From an uncultured Brachyspira sp. (lineage in GTDB: Bacteria > Spirochaetota > Brachyspiria > Brachyspirales > Brachyspiraceae), in assembly GCF_944393015.1 (NCBI RefSeq), contig NZ_CALXYQ010000003.1:1-64000 (forward strand): a stretch of DNA of 64,000 bases, in the 5' to 3' direction. Each line of letters starts with the position of its first letter. Position 1 is the first letter of the stretch. Made by a program: the position numbers and the translations under genes. Shown here piece after piece: positions 23,566-33,923 of the stretch. The notes beneath the pieces were generated by a model. The model did no database searches, had not been told where the DNA came from, and worked only from the letters and a program-made list of their open reading frames with translations.

Positions 23566-24138
23566 TTATGCTCTTATAACAGCAGAAGCATTGCCCATAG
23601 CCTCTATAATACCAAGCATATTAGTTTGTTCTTCTACTTTTATATCATTTAATTCATAGAATTTAACACAAGTGCCGCAGAAAAATATTTTTATTCCAGC
23701 ATCTCTTAATTCCTGTAATAGAGTTTTATAAGGCTCTTCAACACCCAAATAAACCCCACCATTATAGCAATATAATGCTTCAGGTTTTGGATTAGCATCT
23801 TTTAATGCTCCTAAAAATGCCTTTAATAATAATTCTCCTAATTCATCATTTCCAAGTCCCATAACTTTTTTATCTACAACAGCTATAACAGGTCCTGAAG
23901 ATTTTTCTTTACTAGTATCATTAGAAGATAAATCTTTATTTTTAGTAATTTTAAAATTCATACCTTCGTTTTTATATGTTATGCCATTATTATTTAAAAA
24001 GTCTGTAATATTATGAAATGCTACATCATCATCGATTAATACTTCTATTTCTTCATTTAATGCTGCATTTGTTATTGCAGTTTTTGTTAAAATTAATGGT
24101 TTTGGGCAAGGTATTCCTCTAGCATCTACTGTTTTCAT
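23566..24138 (-). CDS. yedF: Selenium metabolism protein YedF-like (TusA plus DsrE-like domains)
   Basis: A 190-residue two-domain protein. Residues 1-70 are a TusA/SirA domain with DARGIPCPKPLI (Cys10). Residues about 85-190 are a DsrE-like domain with GLGNDELGELLLKAF and FFCGTCVKFYEL (Cys pair). This architecture is YedF, which co-occurs with selenophosphate synthetase in many anaerobes. It is the first gene of a three-gene operon with a good GGAAG site. Confidence 0.85.
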   Translation of the reverse strand: MKTVDARGIPCPKPLILTKTAITNAALNEEIEVLIDDDVAFHNITDFLNNNGITYKNEGMNFKITKNKDLSSNDTSKEKSSGPVIAVVDKKVMGLGNDELGELLLKAFLGALKDANPKPEALYCYNGGVYLGVEEPYKTLLQELRDAGIKIFFCGTCVKFYELNDIKVEEQTNMLGIIEAMGNASAVIRA

Positions 24139-24263
24139 ATATTTACTTCCTTAAATAAAATTTGTAATAATTACTATATGATATATTAAAAAAAATTTAT
24201 TGTCAATTATATGTATTTTGTGTATTTGAATAAGATTTAATAAAATACAATAAATATTTTTTA

Positions 24264-24758
24264 TTATGCAATGAAATTATATATAAAATGCCCCATATAA
24301 TTATCTTTTTCAAATGCTGAAAATACATTATGAAATACTTCAAATACATAATTTAATACAATTGATTGTGAAAATAATTGAGTATTTTCAGGCGATAAAG
24401 TTATAATTATACCAACTATAAAATAAATAACAGCACTCGATATAAATAATAATGCAGCTGCTCCGATTATTCTATCTACCCAAGAGAGATATATTATTTT
24501 TAAAATATCTTTTATACTTTTTTCTACTTTTGAAAGTATGATCCTTGTGATAGAGTAGGTAGCTATTAATGATATTATTTTTAATATAAGAGAATGATCA
24601 AAATATTTAGACATATGATTATATATTAAAGGCGCTATTATAAATGTTATAATTATTGCTATAACAGGAGTAATTATTGATATTAGTCCTCTATATAATC
24701 CGTATATTAAAGCAAAAATTAATATTGCAATTAATAGTATATCAATATTACTAAACAT
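24264..24758 (-). CDS. CvpA family membrane protein
   Basis: A 164-residue protein with four hydrophobic segments and the CvpA pattern: IDILLIAILIFALIYGLYRGL near the start and LSWVDRIIGAAALLF in the middle. CvpA homologues affect envelope function and biofilm. Its start overlaps the end of the MCP-like gene upstream by eight bases, so the three genes 28691-24264 form one operon. Confidence 0.75.
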   Translation of the reverse strand: MFSNIDILLIAILIFALIYGLYRGLISIITPVIAIIITFIIAPLIYNHMSKYFDHSLILKIISLIATYSITRIILSKVEKSIKDILKIIYLSWVDRIIGAAALLFISSAVIYFIVGIIITLSPENTQLFSQSIVLNYVFEVFHNVFSAFEKDNYMGHFIYNFIA

Positions 24759-26724
24759 TTGATGATTTCTTTAATAAAGCTATTATAGGAGCAAATGTAA
24801 AGCTGCTTTTCTTTCTATGTGTGTTAATAATATTTGATAATGCCTCTATATCAGTATGAGAGAATGAAGAATAATTTCCTATCTTCTTAGTTATTTCATT
24901 AAGCTCATCTTTAGATTTTATAACATTATTAAAATTATTAAATATTTTATATACATCTTGGTTCTGATATTCTATTTTAGAGTTTAGATTATTTTGAACC
25001 TCAAGCATAGCAGATATATTTTCTTTTATAGATAATACTATCAAATTCTGATTCACTAATATATTTGACATTACATCATTATACTGCTCTAAAGATTTGA
25101 AATGACTTAATTTTTTAGAATCAGTATTTATATTATTTTCCATTTCTTCAATAAATTTATCTATAGTATCTGATATTTTATTAATTTCTTTTGCTATTAT
25201 TTTACATCTGTCTTTGATATAGAATGAAGAATTTTCTATCATAACCAATCCGGCAAATATATCTGTAAGCATTTTTTCTATCAAATCTGTACCTTTAGAT
25301 ATTTCAAATGATAAAGCACCTATTTCTTTAGCTACTACAGAGAAGCTTTTACCATAAAATCCAGCTTTAGAAGCTTGAATTCCGGCATTTATTGATAAAA
25401 GATTAGTTTTATTAGTAATAGCTTTAATATATTCTATTGTATTGTATATAGATTCTGTGATACTATTTACATCTTTGAATTGATTTGCAGATTCTACTAT
25501 TGAATTCAAAAATTTACTTGAAGTTTCTTTAAAACTTTCTTTTATAAGTCTCAAATCATTTTTCAATGACATTATTTGTTCATTAGAGAAATCAGATTCT
25601 TTCATATTAGATATGGTTTGATTTAATACTCTAAAATGTTCCTGCATCTGTGATTTATATTTATCAAAGAATGTAAATATAGTATTTGTATATTTTAGTC
25701 CGTCTTTAATAATATTCTTCTTACTATTTTTAGCTTCCATTAATCTGTCATTAGCATCTAAAATAGAGTCTATTTTTGAACTTATTATATTATAAGCATC
25801 TTTTGCTTCCTTATCTATTTCAAAAACGAACATAGATGTATCCATTAAATTTTTATCTATAATATTTAATTGTTCAGATATTCTATCTATATTATTCAAT
25901 GTTCTAAGATTTAGATGTAATTTATTATTTAATACGCTTTCTTTCTTTATTGATTCCAAAGCATTTTTAGCAAAGGATGAGAATATAGATATAGATCTGA
26001 ATGATGATGATATTACTATAGCAAATCCTATTCTATCAAAACCAACATTCTCTATAGTCTTCTCTAAATATAAATATCTTACTATCAATATTAATGCTAT
26101 AACTACTGATATAGTCATAATGATATTAGATTTATAATCATAATTTATTATCATATCTGCTAAAGTTGATATAACCATAATTGTAAATACTAATAATATG
26201 ATATAGTTTTTAATTAAATAAAATAATCCAACAGATTTTATATAATATGAATTGTTTTCTGATGATTCATAGTAATTAATTGTAGCTGTAAAAAATCTAT
26301 TAGGATATATTATACTAACTATTATTAATGCTATAGATAGTACAACTACAATTGCAAATATAGTGTTATTTAAATTTATAAGATTTTTATTTCTTGATAT
26401 AAAACTTTTAGAGTTAATAGGCATTAAAGCCACAGCAATTAGTATTATTATATTATTAGCTAAATGTAAAGTTATTGATAAATTAGGATTAATTTTATTT
26501 GCACCATAAGTACATAAAAATATTATAATGAGAGATATAATATTGTATATAAGTATAAATGATAAAGTAACTGAAATAGTTATATATATACCTTTTTTTG
26601 TTTTTATAGATAATAGTAAATATATCATAATAAAAACAGACATTAGTGAAATACCAATGATAGGTGCTAACAGCTGAATCACTGTTATATTGTATCCATA
26701 TATTAAATTTGAAAATATATTCAT
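24751..26724 (-). CDS. MCP-like membrane signalling protein
   Basis: A 657-residue protein with about seven N-terminal membrane segments (1-235) and a long coiled-coil cytoplasmic part. The hairpin tip region KTNLLSINAGIQASKAG...FSVVAKEIGAL is recognisable as a chemoreceptor signalling domain, but the Glu and Arg that contact CheA/CheW in canonical EAARAGE are Gln and Lys here. No HAMP or large periplasmic domain is present. It follows a paralogue of the same layout by 11 bases. It may sense membrane state or signal outside the normal array. Confidence 0.65.
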   Translation of the reverse strand: MNIFSNLIYGYNITVIQLLAPIIGISLMSVFIMIYLLLSIKTKKGIYITISVTLSFILIYNIISLIIIFLCTYGANKINPNLSITLHLANNIIILIAVALMPINSKSFISRNKNLINLNNTIFAIVVVLSIALIIVSIIYPNRFFTATINYYESSENNSYYIKSVGLFYLIKNYIILLVFTIMVISTLADMIINYDYKSNIIMTISVVIALILIVRYLYLEKTIENVGFDRIGFAIVISSSFRSISIFSSFAKNALESIKKESVLNNKLHLNLRTLNNIDRISEQLNIIDKNLMDTSMFVFEIDKEAKDAYNIISSKIDSILDANDRLMEAKNSKKNIIKDGLKYTNTIFTFFDKYKSQMQEHFRVLNQTISNMKESDFSNEQIMSLKNDLRLIKESFKETSSKFLNSIVESANQFKDVNSITESIYNTIEYIKAITNKTNLLSINAGIQASKAGFYGKSFSVVAKEIGALSFEISKGTDLIEKMLTDIFAGLVMIENSSFYIKDRCKIIAKEINKISDTIDKFIEEMENNINTDSKKLSHFKSLEQYNDVMSNILVNQNLIVLSIKENISAMLEVQNNLNSKIEYQNQDVYKIFNNFNNVIKSKDELNEITKKIGNYSSFSHTDIEALSNIINTHRKKSSFTFAPIIALLKKSSNV

Positions 26725-26735
26725 AGCTATTCCTT

Positions 26736-28691
26736 TTACATAACTTTAGAATATTCATCTACTTTAGTTTCTAAATCATTTGTATATTCTAAGAATTTTT
26801 TCATTTCCTCATTAAGTTTATTTGTTATAGATTCCAAATCATCAGATGTTGCCAAAAGCTTATTCATATCTCTCATAAGATTTTTTACCTCAGAGTTTTC
26901 AGCAGATGCTTTTTCTGATATATCAACTACATAATCATTAATTTCTTCTATTCTAGTTTTAATATTTAAAAAATCATTTTCTTCATTAATAATGATATTA
27001 GTCATATTTGATATAGAATTATGCATTTTATCAGTATTTTTTATGATATTCATATTATAATCATTTTGTCTTTCCATATTAATGTTAAATTTATTTATTC
27101 TATCATAATGCGTAGAAATTTCTTCTGATAACTGAGACATATTGTTATTAATATTATTGCTGGAATAAGTAAATTTTTTAAATATATCTTCTATTTGAAA
27201 TAATAAATCCTGCATCCTATTTGTAGCCTGAGATGTTTCACTAACCAATTCAGTAACCTCTTTTGATACTACTGAGAAGTTATTATACCATTCTCCTGCT
27301 TTTGAAGCTTGTATGCTTGAGTTAATTGCGAGAGTTTTAGTTTTATCTGACATATTTGTCATAAATGATATAATTCTATTTATTTGGAAATTTAATAGTC
27401 CGAAAGTTTCTGATTTGCTGAATTCTTTGATAAAATTATTTTTTTCTACCTCTAAATTCTTTTGCAAATCTTCAAACATAGTTACTATATATCTGCTTTG
27501 CGCTTGTAAAGCGTATATTTTTTCTACTGAATCATGTAATTTCACATTGGATTCTTCGAGTGTTTTTTTCTGTAACTCTACAGAAGCCTGCAAATTAGGG
27601 TATGTTTCTATTAATTCATTTATTTTTGTTACATTAATTTTTCCATCATTTATTTGGAAATTTTCTATAGTGATAAATTCATTAGTATATTCTATAACTC
27701 TGTTTATATCATTTTTTAAATTATTAATAGTAGAGTAGGTATTTTCTACTTTACTTACTAAATTATTTACAGATTCAGAAAAATTTACTTTTAATTCTGA
27801 TAATTTTTCAGCTGTATTTATAGCAGTATTAATAATTATAGAATCTTGAGCCTTAATGCTTTCTAAATCATAATACTGTGTTGTTTTCTTATATACTGCT
27901 GAAATGAATCTGCTTACTGATAGATATATCATTATAATATTGAATATGGCATATACTAAAGTTATTCTAGTAAATGTAGAATGACTAAAGAATAAGAAAT
28001 TACTAGAATATTTTGTATATATTGATATTCCATTAAAGTCATCAAAGAATGCTAAAGATATTAAACACATTAATACTAATATAAGAACATTTTCTTTAAC
28101 TTTTTTATTTACAGTCATTTCGTATATAAAAGAACATATAATTACAAAACAGTATACAGTGAACACAAAATCTCTAAGTATATATACTGCTCCAAGTTCT
28201 CCTCGGCTTTTTATACTATTTTTCATAACATCATTTAATGTACTCATAGGTTCTGTTGTTGATATGAAAAGCTGAGGATATAATAAGGCTATAGCAAATA
28301 AAAGTATTAATATAAATGCAACAGTTATATATAATTTATCTAATACAAAATGAAAACGTTCGCTTAAAGTTAATTTGCTTCGTATATACATCATCCATGG
28401 TATAATGGTTAAAGATAAGGCTAATTGTTCAAATTTGTACATATTAAGTGCCAAACTATTATTTGGACTGTACAAAGAAGTTATTATATTTGCTGTTTCT
28501 AATCCTGAAAATAAAAATGATAGAAAACCTATTAGTAATATAATAGCCTGAGTTTCTTCATATAATTGAAAATATATATAAGCATATAATATTATACCAA
28601 CTATTGATATAATAGTTGCTATAACAGGAATTCCTAATTCTAATGTTATAAGAGAAAAATTGTAATCCATAAATCCTCTGTAATCAATCAA
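26736..28691 (-). CDS. MCP-like membrane signalling protein, paralogue
   Basis: A 651-residue protein with the same plan: about seven membrane helices in residues 1-270 and a coiled-coil signalling region with KTKTLAINSSIQASKAGEW and FSVVSKEVTELVSETSQAT. The tip is more divergent than in the downstream paralogue (Ser-Ser for Ala-Ala, Gln for Glu). It is the first gene of the operon with the second MCP-like gene and cvpA. Confidence 0.65.
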   Translation of the reverse strand: MIDYRGFMDYNFSLITLELGIPVIATIISIVGIILYAYIYFQLYEETQAIILLIGFLSFLFSGLETANIITSLYSPNNSLALNMYKFEQLALSLTIIPWMMYIRSKLTLSERFHFVLDKLYITVAFILILLFAIALLYPQLFISTTEPMSTLNDVMKNSIKSRGELGAVYILRDFVFTVYCFVIICSFIYEMTVNKKVKENVLILVLMCLISLAFFDDFNGISIYTKYSSNFLFFSHSTFTRITLVYAIFNIIMIYLSVSRFISAVYKKTTQYYDLESIKAQDSIIINTAINTAEKLSELKVNFSESVNNLVSKVENTYSTINNLKNDINRVIEYTNEFITIENFQINDGKINVTKINELIETYPNLQASVELQKKTLEESNVKLHDSVEKIYALQAQSRYIVTMFEDLQKNLEVEKNNFIKEFSKSETFGLLNFQINRIISFMTNMSDKTKTLAINSSIQASKAGEWYNNFSVVSKEVTELVSETSQATNRMQDLLFQIEDIFKKFTYSSNNINNNMSQLSEEISTHYDRINKFNINMERQNDYNMNIIKNTDKMHNSISNMTNIIINEENDFLNIKTRIEEINDYVVDISEKASAENSEVKNLMRDMNKLLATSDDLESITNKLNEEMKKFLEYTNDLETKVDEYSKVM

Positions 28692-28900
28692 ATTATATAT
28701 AATACTATTATAAGTTAATTTTAATATATTAAAAGCAGAAAAATAAAATTAACAAAAAATAAAATACCGTTTATATAATCGGAATTAGTTTATTAAGTAT
28801 TTACTTACTTATAATAATTTTTGTATTTGAATAATTATTCATATTGTTAAGAAATAAGATATATTTTTTTTATTGGCTTACATATTAAACATAAATTATA

Positions 28901-30301
28901 TTATTCTGTAAGTTTTCTAACCCATCTTTCTTTTTTAAGCATTATAACACCAACGGTAATTTTAGCAAAATCTGTTAATTTGGCTATACCGAACATAGCT
29001 ACAGGACCAACAGCGGTAAATTTAGCTAATATCAAAGCTAAAGGGGCAAACATAAGCAATGATACAGGCACATCAACAGCAAATCCAAATACAGTATCTC
29101 CGCCAGCCCTTGAAACTGCAAATTGAGCATTAATATATGTCCATACAGGCATATAACAGGCTATAAGTATTACTAAATTTCTTGTTATTGCTTGGGCATC
29201 TATAGTAAGTTTTGAGAATATAAAAGGTATTAGTAGGGTAGATGACATTTGCACTAAACCAACCACTAAACCTGCTATAACGGATCCATTTAATATCCAT
29301 CTTGCCTTATTTCTTGCATCATCTAATTCTCCGCGTCCAAGAGTTCCTCCAACAACTACCATAGTAGATACAAATATACCCTGAAAAACCAAATAGAATA
29401 TATTAGCTATAGTAAATCCTGAAGCCATACCTGCAACTGTTTCAGCTCCACCTCTGCTATTATATAAAGCTGTCATAAACATTTCGCTTAATCCCCAGCT
29501 TATTTCGCTCAAAAATATTAAACTTGATTTTTTTAGCATTGAATAAAATACATTTAATTTTACTTTAAGTATTTCTCTAGTTCTTACATAAAATTTCTCT
29601 TTATGAAGTTTTATATACACTATAAATAAAATCATTTCTATTATTCTAGCTATTAATGTTGCAATGGCAGCACCTTTTTCCTCAAGTCTTGGAGCTCCGA
29701 AATTTCCATATATAAGTATGTAATTTCCTATAGTATTACAGAATGTGGCTATAACAGATATTATAAGAGGAATATGCGGTTTTCCTATTTCTCTGTATGA
29801 AGTACCTATAGCACCGGATATTGATATTGGTATAAATGTGAATGCTATTATACTCATATATTTTGTACTTGATAATAGTATTTCTTCCTGAGAGGCATTT
29901 CCTCTGGTCATTAATCTCATAAATATTTCAGGATTAACAAGCATTAATATCATATAGGAAATAGAAATAACAAGCGGAAGTATTACTTTAAATCTGAAAG
30001 CCTGCTGCATACCTTCTTTATTATCAGCCCCATTATTTTGAGCCATATATATTCCGCCTGCACCATAACAGGTATTAAGTATTACTAAATATATGAAGTT
30101 TAACTGATTAGATACATTTACAGCAGCCATTTTTATATCTCCGAGTTCTGCAACCATAAAGTTATCTATTAAAGATACCATACCCATTGTAAGCTGCTGA
30201 AGCATTACAGGCACTGCAATTGATATGCATAGTTTATAAAAATCAAAATTTCCGAAAAGAGTTTTTTTACCGTTATTAAATTTTATTGAATTGGTATTCA
30301 T
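28901..30301 (-). CDS. MATE family efflux transporter
   Basis: A 466-residue membrane protein with twelve hydrophobic segments and the MATE pattern: SIAVPVMLQQLTMGMVSLIDNFMVAELGD near the start, GAIGTSYREIGKP, and AGMASGFTIAN after the midpoint. MATE proteins export organic cations or drugs in exchange for sodium or protons. It is a single gene. Length is normal for the family. Confidence 0.85.
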   Translation of the reverse strand: MNTNSIKFNNGKKTLFGNFDFYKLCISIAVPVMLQQLTMGMVSLIDNFMVAELGDIKMAAVNVSNQLNFIYLVILNTCYGAGGIYMAQNNGADNKEGMQQAFRFKVILPLVISISYMILMLVNPEIFMRLMTRGNASQEEILLSSTKYMSIIAFTFIPISISGAIGTSYREIGKPHIPLIISVIATFCNTIGNYILIYGNFGAPRLEEKGAAIATLIARIIEMILFIVYIKLHKEKFYVRTREILKVKLNVFYSMLKKSSLIFLSEISWGLSEMFMTALYNSRGGAETVAGMASGFTIANIFYLVFQGIFVSTMVVVGGTLGRGELDDARNKARWILNGSVIAGLVVGLVQMSSTLLIPFIFSKLTIDAQAITRNLVILIACYMPVWTYINAQFAVSRAGGDTVFGFAVDVPVSLLMFAPLALILAKFTAVGPVAMFGIAKLTDFAKITVGVIMLKKERWVRKLTE

Positions 30302-30458
30302 AGTATAATCTCTGTTATATTAGTAAATCAAAGTATAAATTCGGTCTAATTAATAAAAACGAGATGTAATATATAGCTATTTTGATATTTGTCAATATGA
30401 TTTATATAATTTTTTGGTATTTTTATAAAAATAATTATATTGAATATCTACTATAATA

Positions 30459-31013
30459 TTATTGATTTTTTGATAATAAATCCTGCATTTCATTATAAAG
30501 TCTAATCAAATCATTTGCGGCATCTTTTTTTACTTTAAAATTTTTGAATCCATCAGCAGTTTCTACTCTTATATCAGTTAAAACTTTCATTTCTTTTATA
30601 CTGTTCTCAGCATTTATACTGTAACTTCTATCTACATAAGCGGTATCCATAAAATATATAGAAGTTCCGTATATTATTTCGTTTTCTGTTTTTGGCATAA
30701 AAGATGTATAGTGTAGAATTAAATATGTATCATCTTCAAATTTCAATACAATTTTACTAGTTTCTGATATATTAAACGAACTATTAGCAACGTATTGTGC
30801 TTCTAATATTACATTGTTTGAACCAACTACACTTTTTAATCTAAATTTTACAGTGCCGCTCCAATAACTTGCAGAAATGTAATCTGTTTGATACATTTTC
30901 TGTCCATAAAAAGTATCATTTATTAAATGTACTTTGGCAGCACATGATGACAATGTTATACTAAATATTATTAGTGAAAATAGTGTGAATATTTTCTTCA
31001 ATATTATTTCCAT
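30459..31013 (-). CDS. Predicted lipoprotein of unknown function
   Basis: A 184-residue protein with an N-terminal hydrophobic stretch ending in the lipobox SITLSSCAA. The ATG at 31013 lacks a ribosome site; a TTG four codons later with GGAA upstream could be the true start. The mature protein is beta-rich (FRLKSVVGSNNVILEAQYV) and ends in a helix. No family recognised. Confidence 0.6.
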   Translation of the reverse strand: MEIILKKIFTLFSLIIFSITLSSCAAKVHLINDTFYGQKMYQTDYISASYWSGTVKFRLKSVVGSNNVILEAQYVANSSFNISETSKIVLKFEDDTYLILHYTSFMPKTENEIIYGTSIYFMDTAYVDRSYSINAENSIKEMKVLTDIRVETADGFKNFKVKKDAANDLIRLYNEMQDLLSKNQ

Positions 31014-31186
31014 TTAGATAAATATTTTGTTTGTATATTATATAACCTATTTAGTTTTTGTAAATAAAAAGATTAATGTTTATCAATTAAATAATTTATA
31101 AATATAGTTGTAAATTATAATTGCTATTTTAATAGTTTTATTATATACTTTTACATCAATATTTATTATTGGAAGGGGTTAAATTA

Positions 31187-32236
31187 ATGGAGAATCCTAT
31201 AAAAAATATTACTGAAACAATAATAGGCGAATGCCGTAATTTTAAACATACATTAAAAGAGATATTATACGCTATAGTAATAGTGCTTCTTATAAATACA
31301 TTTTTAATACAGAATTATCAAATTCCTACAGGTTCTATGATACCTATAATAATGCCTGGAGATAGGCTTTTTGCAAATAGATTTGTATACGGAGTAAAAC
31401 TTCCATTTACAGACGGGCTTTTAGGTTACAGACTTCCAAAAATTAAATCTCCTCAAAGGGGTGATTTAGTTGTATTCAGAGCACCTCCTTCTGCTTCTTT
31501 CGGATGCGAATCTGCTATGCCTTATTATGAGCCTTCACCTTTAGTTCAGATGCTCAAACTTCCTGTTATGATATTTGCTCTTACTCCTTTTACTTGGGAT
31601 CCTAGATTCCTTTTTGCTGATTTTTTGGGAGAGAAACTCACAGGCGGAACCCATATGGCACCAGTTCCTTTATTTTTAGGGCTCAAAACTGTGGATTTAG
31701 ACCCTAGAAAGGAATTTGTAAAGCGTGTTATTGCTACTGCCGGTGAAACTGTAGAGATTAGAAATAAGAAAATAATTATAAACGGAAATGAAATAGAAGA
31801 TAAATGGGGCTATTTCTTCTATGGCGATGACAGAGAATTTGTACCTATTATAGATATTTACGGCCCTATATATGTACCTAAAAAAGGCGATGTTATAATA
31901 TTTAAAAAGTTAGTTGACAGATCCGACTATTATAATGATCTTAGTTCTTTTGAAGTGTATATTAATGATAAAGTGGTAAGCGATGATATTAAATTATGGT
32001 ATTGGATGAATATATATGTTCCTAATACTAAAGACAGGCCGGATGAATATATATACAATGTGCCTGAAGATTATTTCTTTGTAATGGGAGATAATAGAGA
32101 TCAAAGCTGCGACAGCAGAATGTGGGGACTAGTTCCTTACAGACATATAAAAGGTCAGCCTATGATTGCTTGGATACAATCAAAAAGACCTGATGATGTG
32201 GAACAAGGCTTCTTCAAATATTTTATAATTAAATAA
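31187..32236 (+). CDS. lepB: Signal peptidase I
   Basis: A 349-residue protein from the ATG at 31187, preceded by GGAAGGGG; the frame runs back to an unlikely TTG at 31169. After one membrane helix (about 24-42) come the box B serine IPTGSMIP (Ser50), the catalytic lysine in EFVKRVIATAGE (Lys179) and the box E GDNRDQSCDSRMWG. It cleaves signal peptides of exported proteins. It is long for the family because of inserts after the serine and before box E. Its gene is followed closely by an unknown gene and queA. Confidence 0.9.
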   Translation: MENPIKNITETIIGECRNFKHTLKEILYAIVIVLLINTFLIQNYQIPTGSMIPIIMPGDRLFANRFVYGVKLPFTDGLLGYRLPKIKSPQRGDLVVFRAPPSASFGCESAMPYYEPSPLVQMLKLPVMIFALTPFTWDPRFLFADFLGEKLTGGTHMAPVPLFLGLKTVDLDPRKEFVKRVIATAGETVEIRNKKIIINGNEIEDKWGYFFYGDDREFVPIIDIYGPIYVPKKGDVIIFKKLVDRSDYYNDLSSFEVYINDKVVSDDIKLWYWMNIYVPNTKDRPDEYIYNVPEDYFFVMGDNRDQSCDSRMWGLVPYRHIKGQPMIAWIQSKRPDDVEQGFFKYFIIK

Positions 32237-32252
32237 AAGTAAAGATAAAAAT

Positions 32253-33899
32253 ATGTATGATCAAATTTCTAAAGATACTTTAAAAGAATTATTCAAAATT
32301 TGGAAAGCTAAAAATATAGAAGATTTAGATATTAAGTCTTCAAATGTTTCATTAGTCTCTTTTAAATTTTATGCTTTATCTAAAGAAGCCAAAGATATAG
32401 TTCTTTATGTTCTTAAAAATGAAAGTAAAGAATTAAATTCTATAGATATAGCATATTCACTTAAGTATAGTCAGAAGCAAGTACCGGCATTTTTTGATTA
32501 TATAAATGAAATAAAAAAATCAGGGCTTTTATATTTAAAAATAAAAAGAAGAAGATTGAACTCTCATGACGATACTTTGTATTTTTTGCCGAATGTAAAA
32601 TCAATAATAGAAAGTATAATTTTAAAAGATGATATTAAAATTCCTTATTATGTAGATGCCGCATATACTGCTAATGCTTATAAAAAATATCTTCATAAAA
32701 TTATTAATATATATGAAAATGGTAATATTGTAGAATATAATAAAGCAAAAATAGATGATGATGAATTATTCACTTTATGTAAATCTAATATTCTTTCTGT
32801 TTATTTTCATCAAAATGATCTTAAAGTTTATGTGGCTGTAAATAATAAAAATGTTGTAGAGAATTTAGAGAAGAGTTTAAAAGAAAATATTGAGAGTTCG
32901 GTTTTTATTTATAATCATTTTAATATATTGAATGATATTGAAACTTTTATATATGAATGCGATGTTCAGAAATTATCTACTGATGATATTAATATAAATT
33001 TTTTAACTAATAATTTAGAATCTTCTACTATAATAAATATATGTTTGAAATTAGATTTAATTAAATTAGATAATAAAAATTTTATATCATTGGAATATGA
33101 TAATATAAAAAAATATCTTTCATCTTCTATAGAAGAGAGAATGGATTCTATAACAAAGATTGTTTATAAAAATTATTCAGATTATTATAAGCATATTTTT
33201 TCTATTATAGAAAATGAAAGCATATCAAAATCAGTGTTATTTATGAAATTGAAAGAAAAATATAATCTTTCTATAACAGCTGAAACATATAATAATATTA
33301 TTTATTCTATGTTTATTTTAGGAATTGCTGAAGTTTCTTTTTATGAGAATGCTGTACTTGCAATCAGAAATATAAATACTTATACAGAAGAAAATAATTT
33401 CAGAAAGTCATTCATTAATGGAAATTTTGAACTTACATTGATAAATCATTATTTGTTTTCTAATAATTTTATTTATATGTGCAATTTATATTTTGAACTT
33501 GATAAGCAGGAAACGGTTTATACTTATACTATGACTGAAGAAAGCGTATTAAAAGGAAAAACAATTATAAGCGATGAAGAGTCAGAATATTGTTTTGATA
33601 AATTTTTGGTAGTATTAAAAAATATATTATTAGATAATAATGTAGAGATTCCAAAGCATATAGAAACTAGCATAAAGAGATGGTATGAGAGAGGAATTAT
33701 TTCTTATGTATATGATAATGTTACTCTTGTTATAATAAAAGATGCCAATAAATTAGAAGAAATAATTTATGAGGCTAAAAGAAAAGGTATTATTATAACA
33801 AAGATTAATGATGAATATGCTATAGTAAAATCTAGTTCTTCAACTAAAAAAAGTCTTACAAAATTTTTAAGACAAAGAAAGATAATAGTAACATTCTAA
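32253..33899 (+). CDS. Conserved hypothetical protein, possibly helicase-associated winged-helix type
   Basis: A 548-residue soluble protein, Lys/Asn/Ile-rich. The N-terminal LSKEAKDIVLYVLKN and SIDIAYSLKYSQKQVPAFFDYIN look like a winged helix. The end, EEIIYEAKRKGIIITKINDEYAIV, resembles the closing domain of XPB-N-like helicase-associated proteins. No Walker motifs occur, so it is not a helicase itself. It lies 16 bases after lepB and 24 before queA and is probably co-transcribed. The comparison is weak. Confidence 0.4.
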   Translation: MYDQISKDTLKELFKIWKAKNIEDLDIKSSNVSLVSFKFYALSKEAKDIVLYVLKNESKELNSIDIAYSLKYSQKQVPAFFDYINEIKKSGLLYLKIKRRRLNSHDDTLYFLPNVKSIIESIILKDDIKIPYYVDAAYTANAYKKYLHKIINIYENGNIVEYNKAKIDDDELFTLCKSNILSVYFHQNDLKVYVAVNNKNVVENLEKSLKENIESSVFIYNHFNILNDIETFIYECDVQKLSTDDININFLTNNLESSTIINICLKLDLIKLDNKNFISLEYDNIKKYLSSSIEERMDSITKIVYKNYSDYYKHIFSIIENESISKSVLFMKLKEKYNLSITAETYNNIIYSMFILGIAEVSFYENAVLAIRNINTYTEENNFRKSFINGNFELTLINHYLFSNNFIYMCNLYFELDKQETVYTYTMTEESVLKGKTIISDEESEYCFDKFLVVLKNILLDNNVEIPKHIETSIKRWYERGIISYVYDNVTLVIIKDANKLEEIIYEAKRKGIIITKINDEYAIVKSSSSTKKSLTKFLRQRKIIVTF

Positions 33900-33923
33900 A
33901 TTACAAAAAAGTGATAAAAAGTT

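Noticed and set aside
26495-26758. 87-residue frame overlapping the two MCP-like genes
   Set aside because: It is an out-of-frame read of the membrane-helix region of a well supported gene and has the Tyr/Ile-rich look of such shadows.
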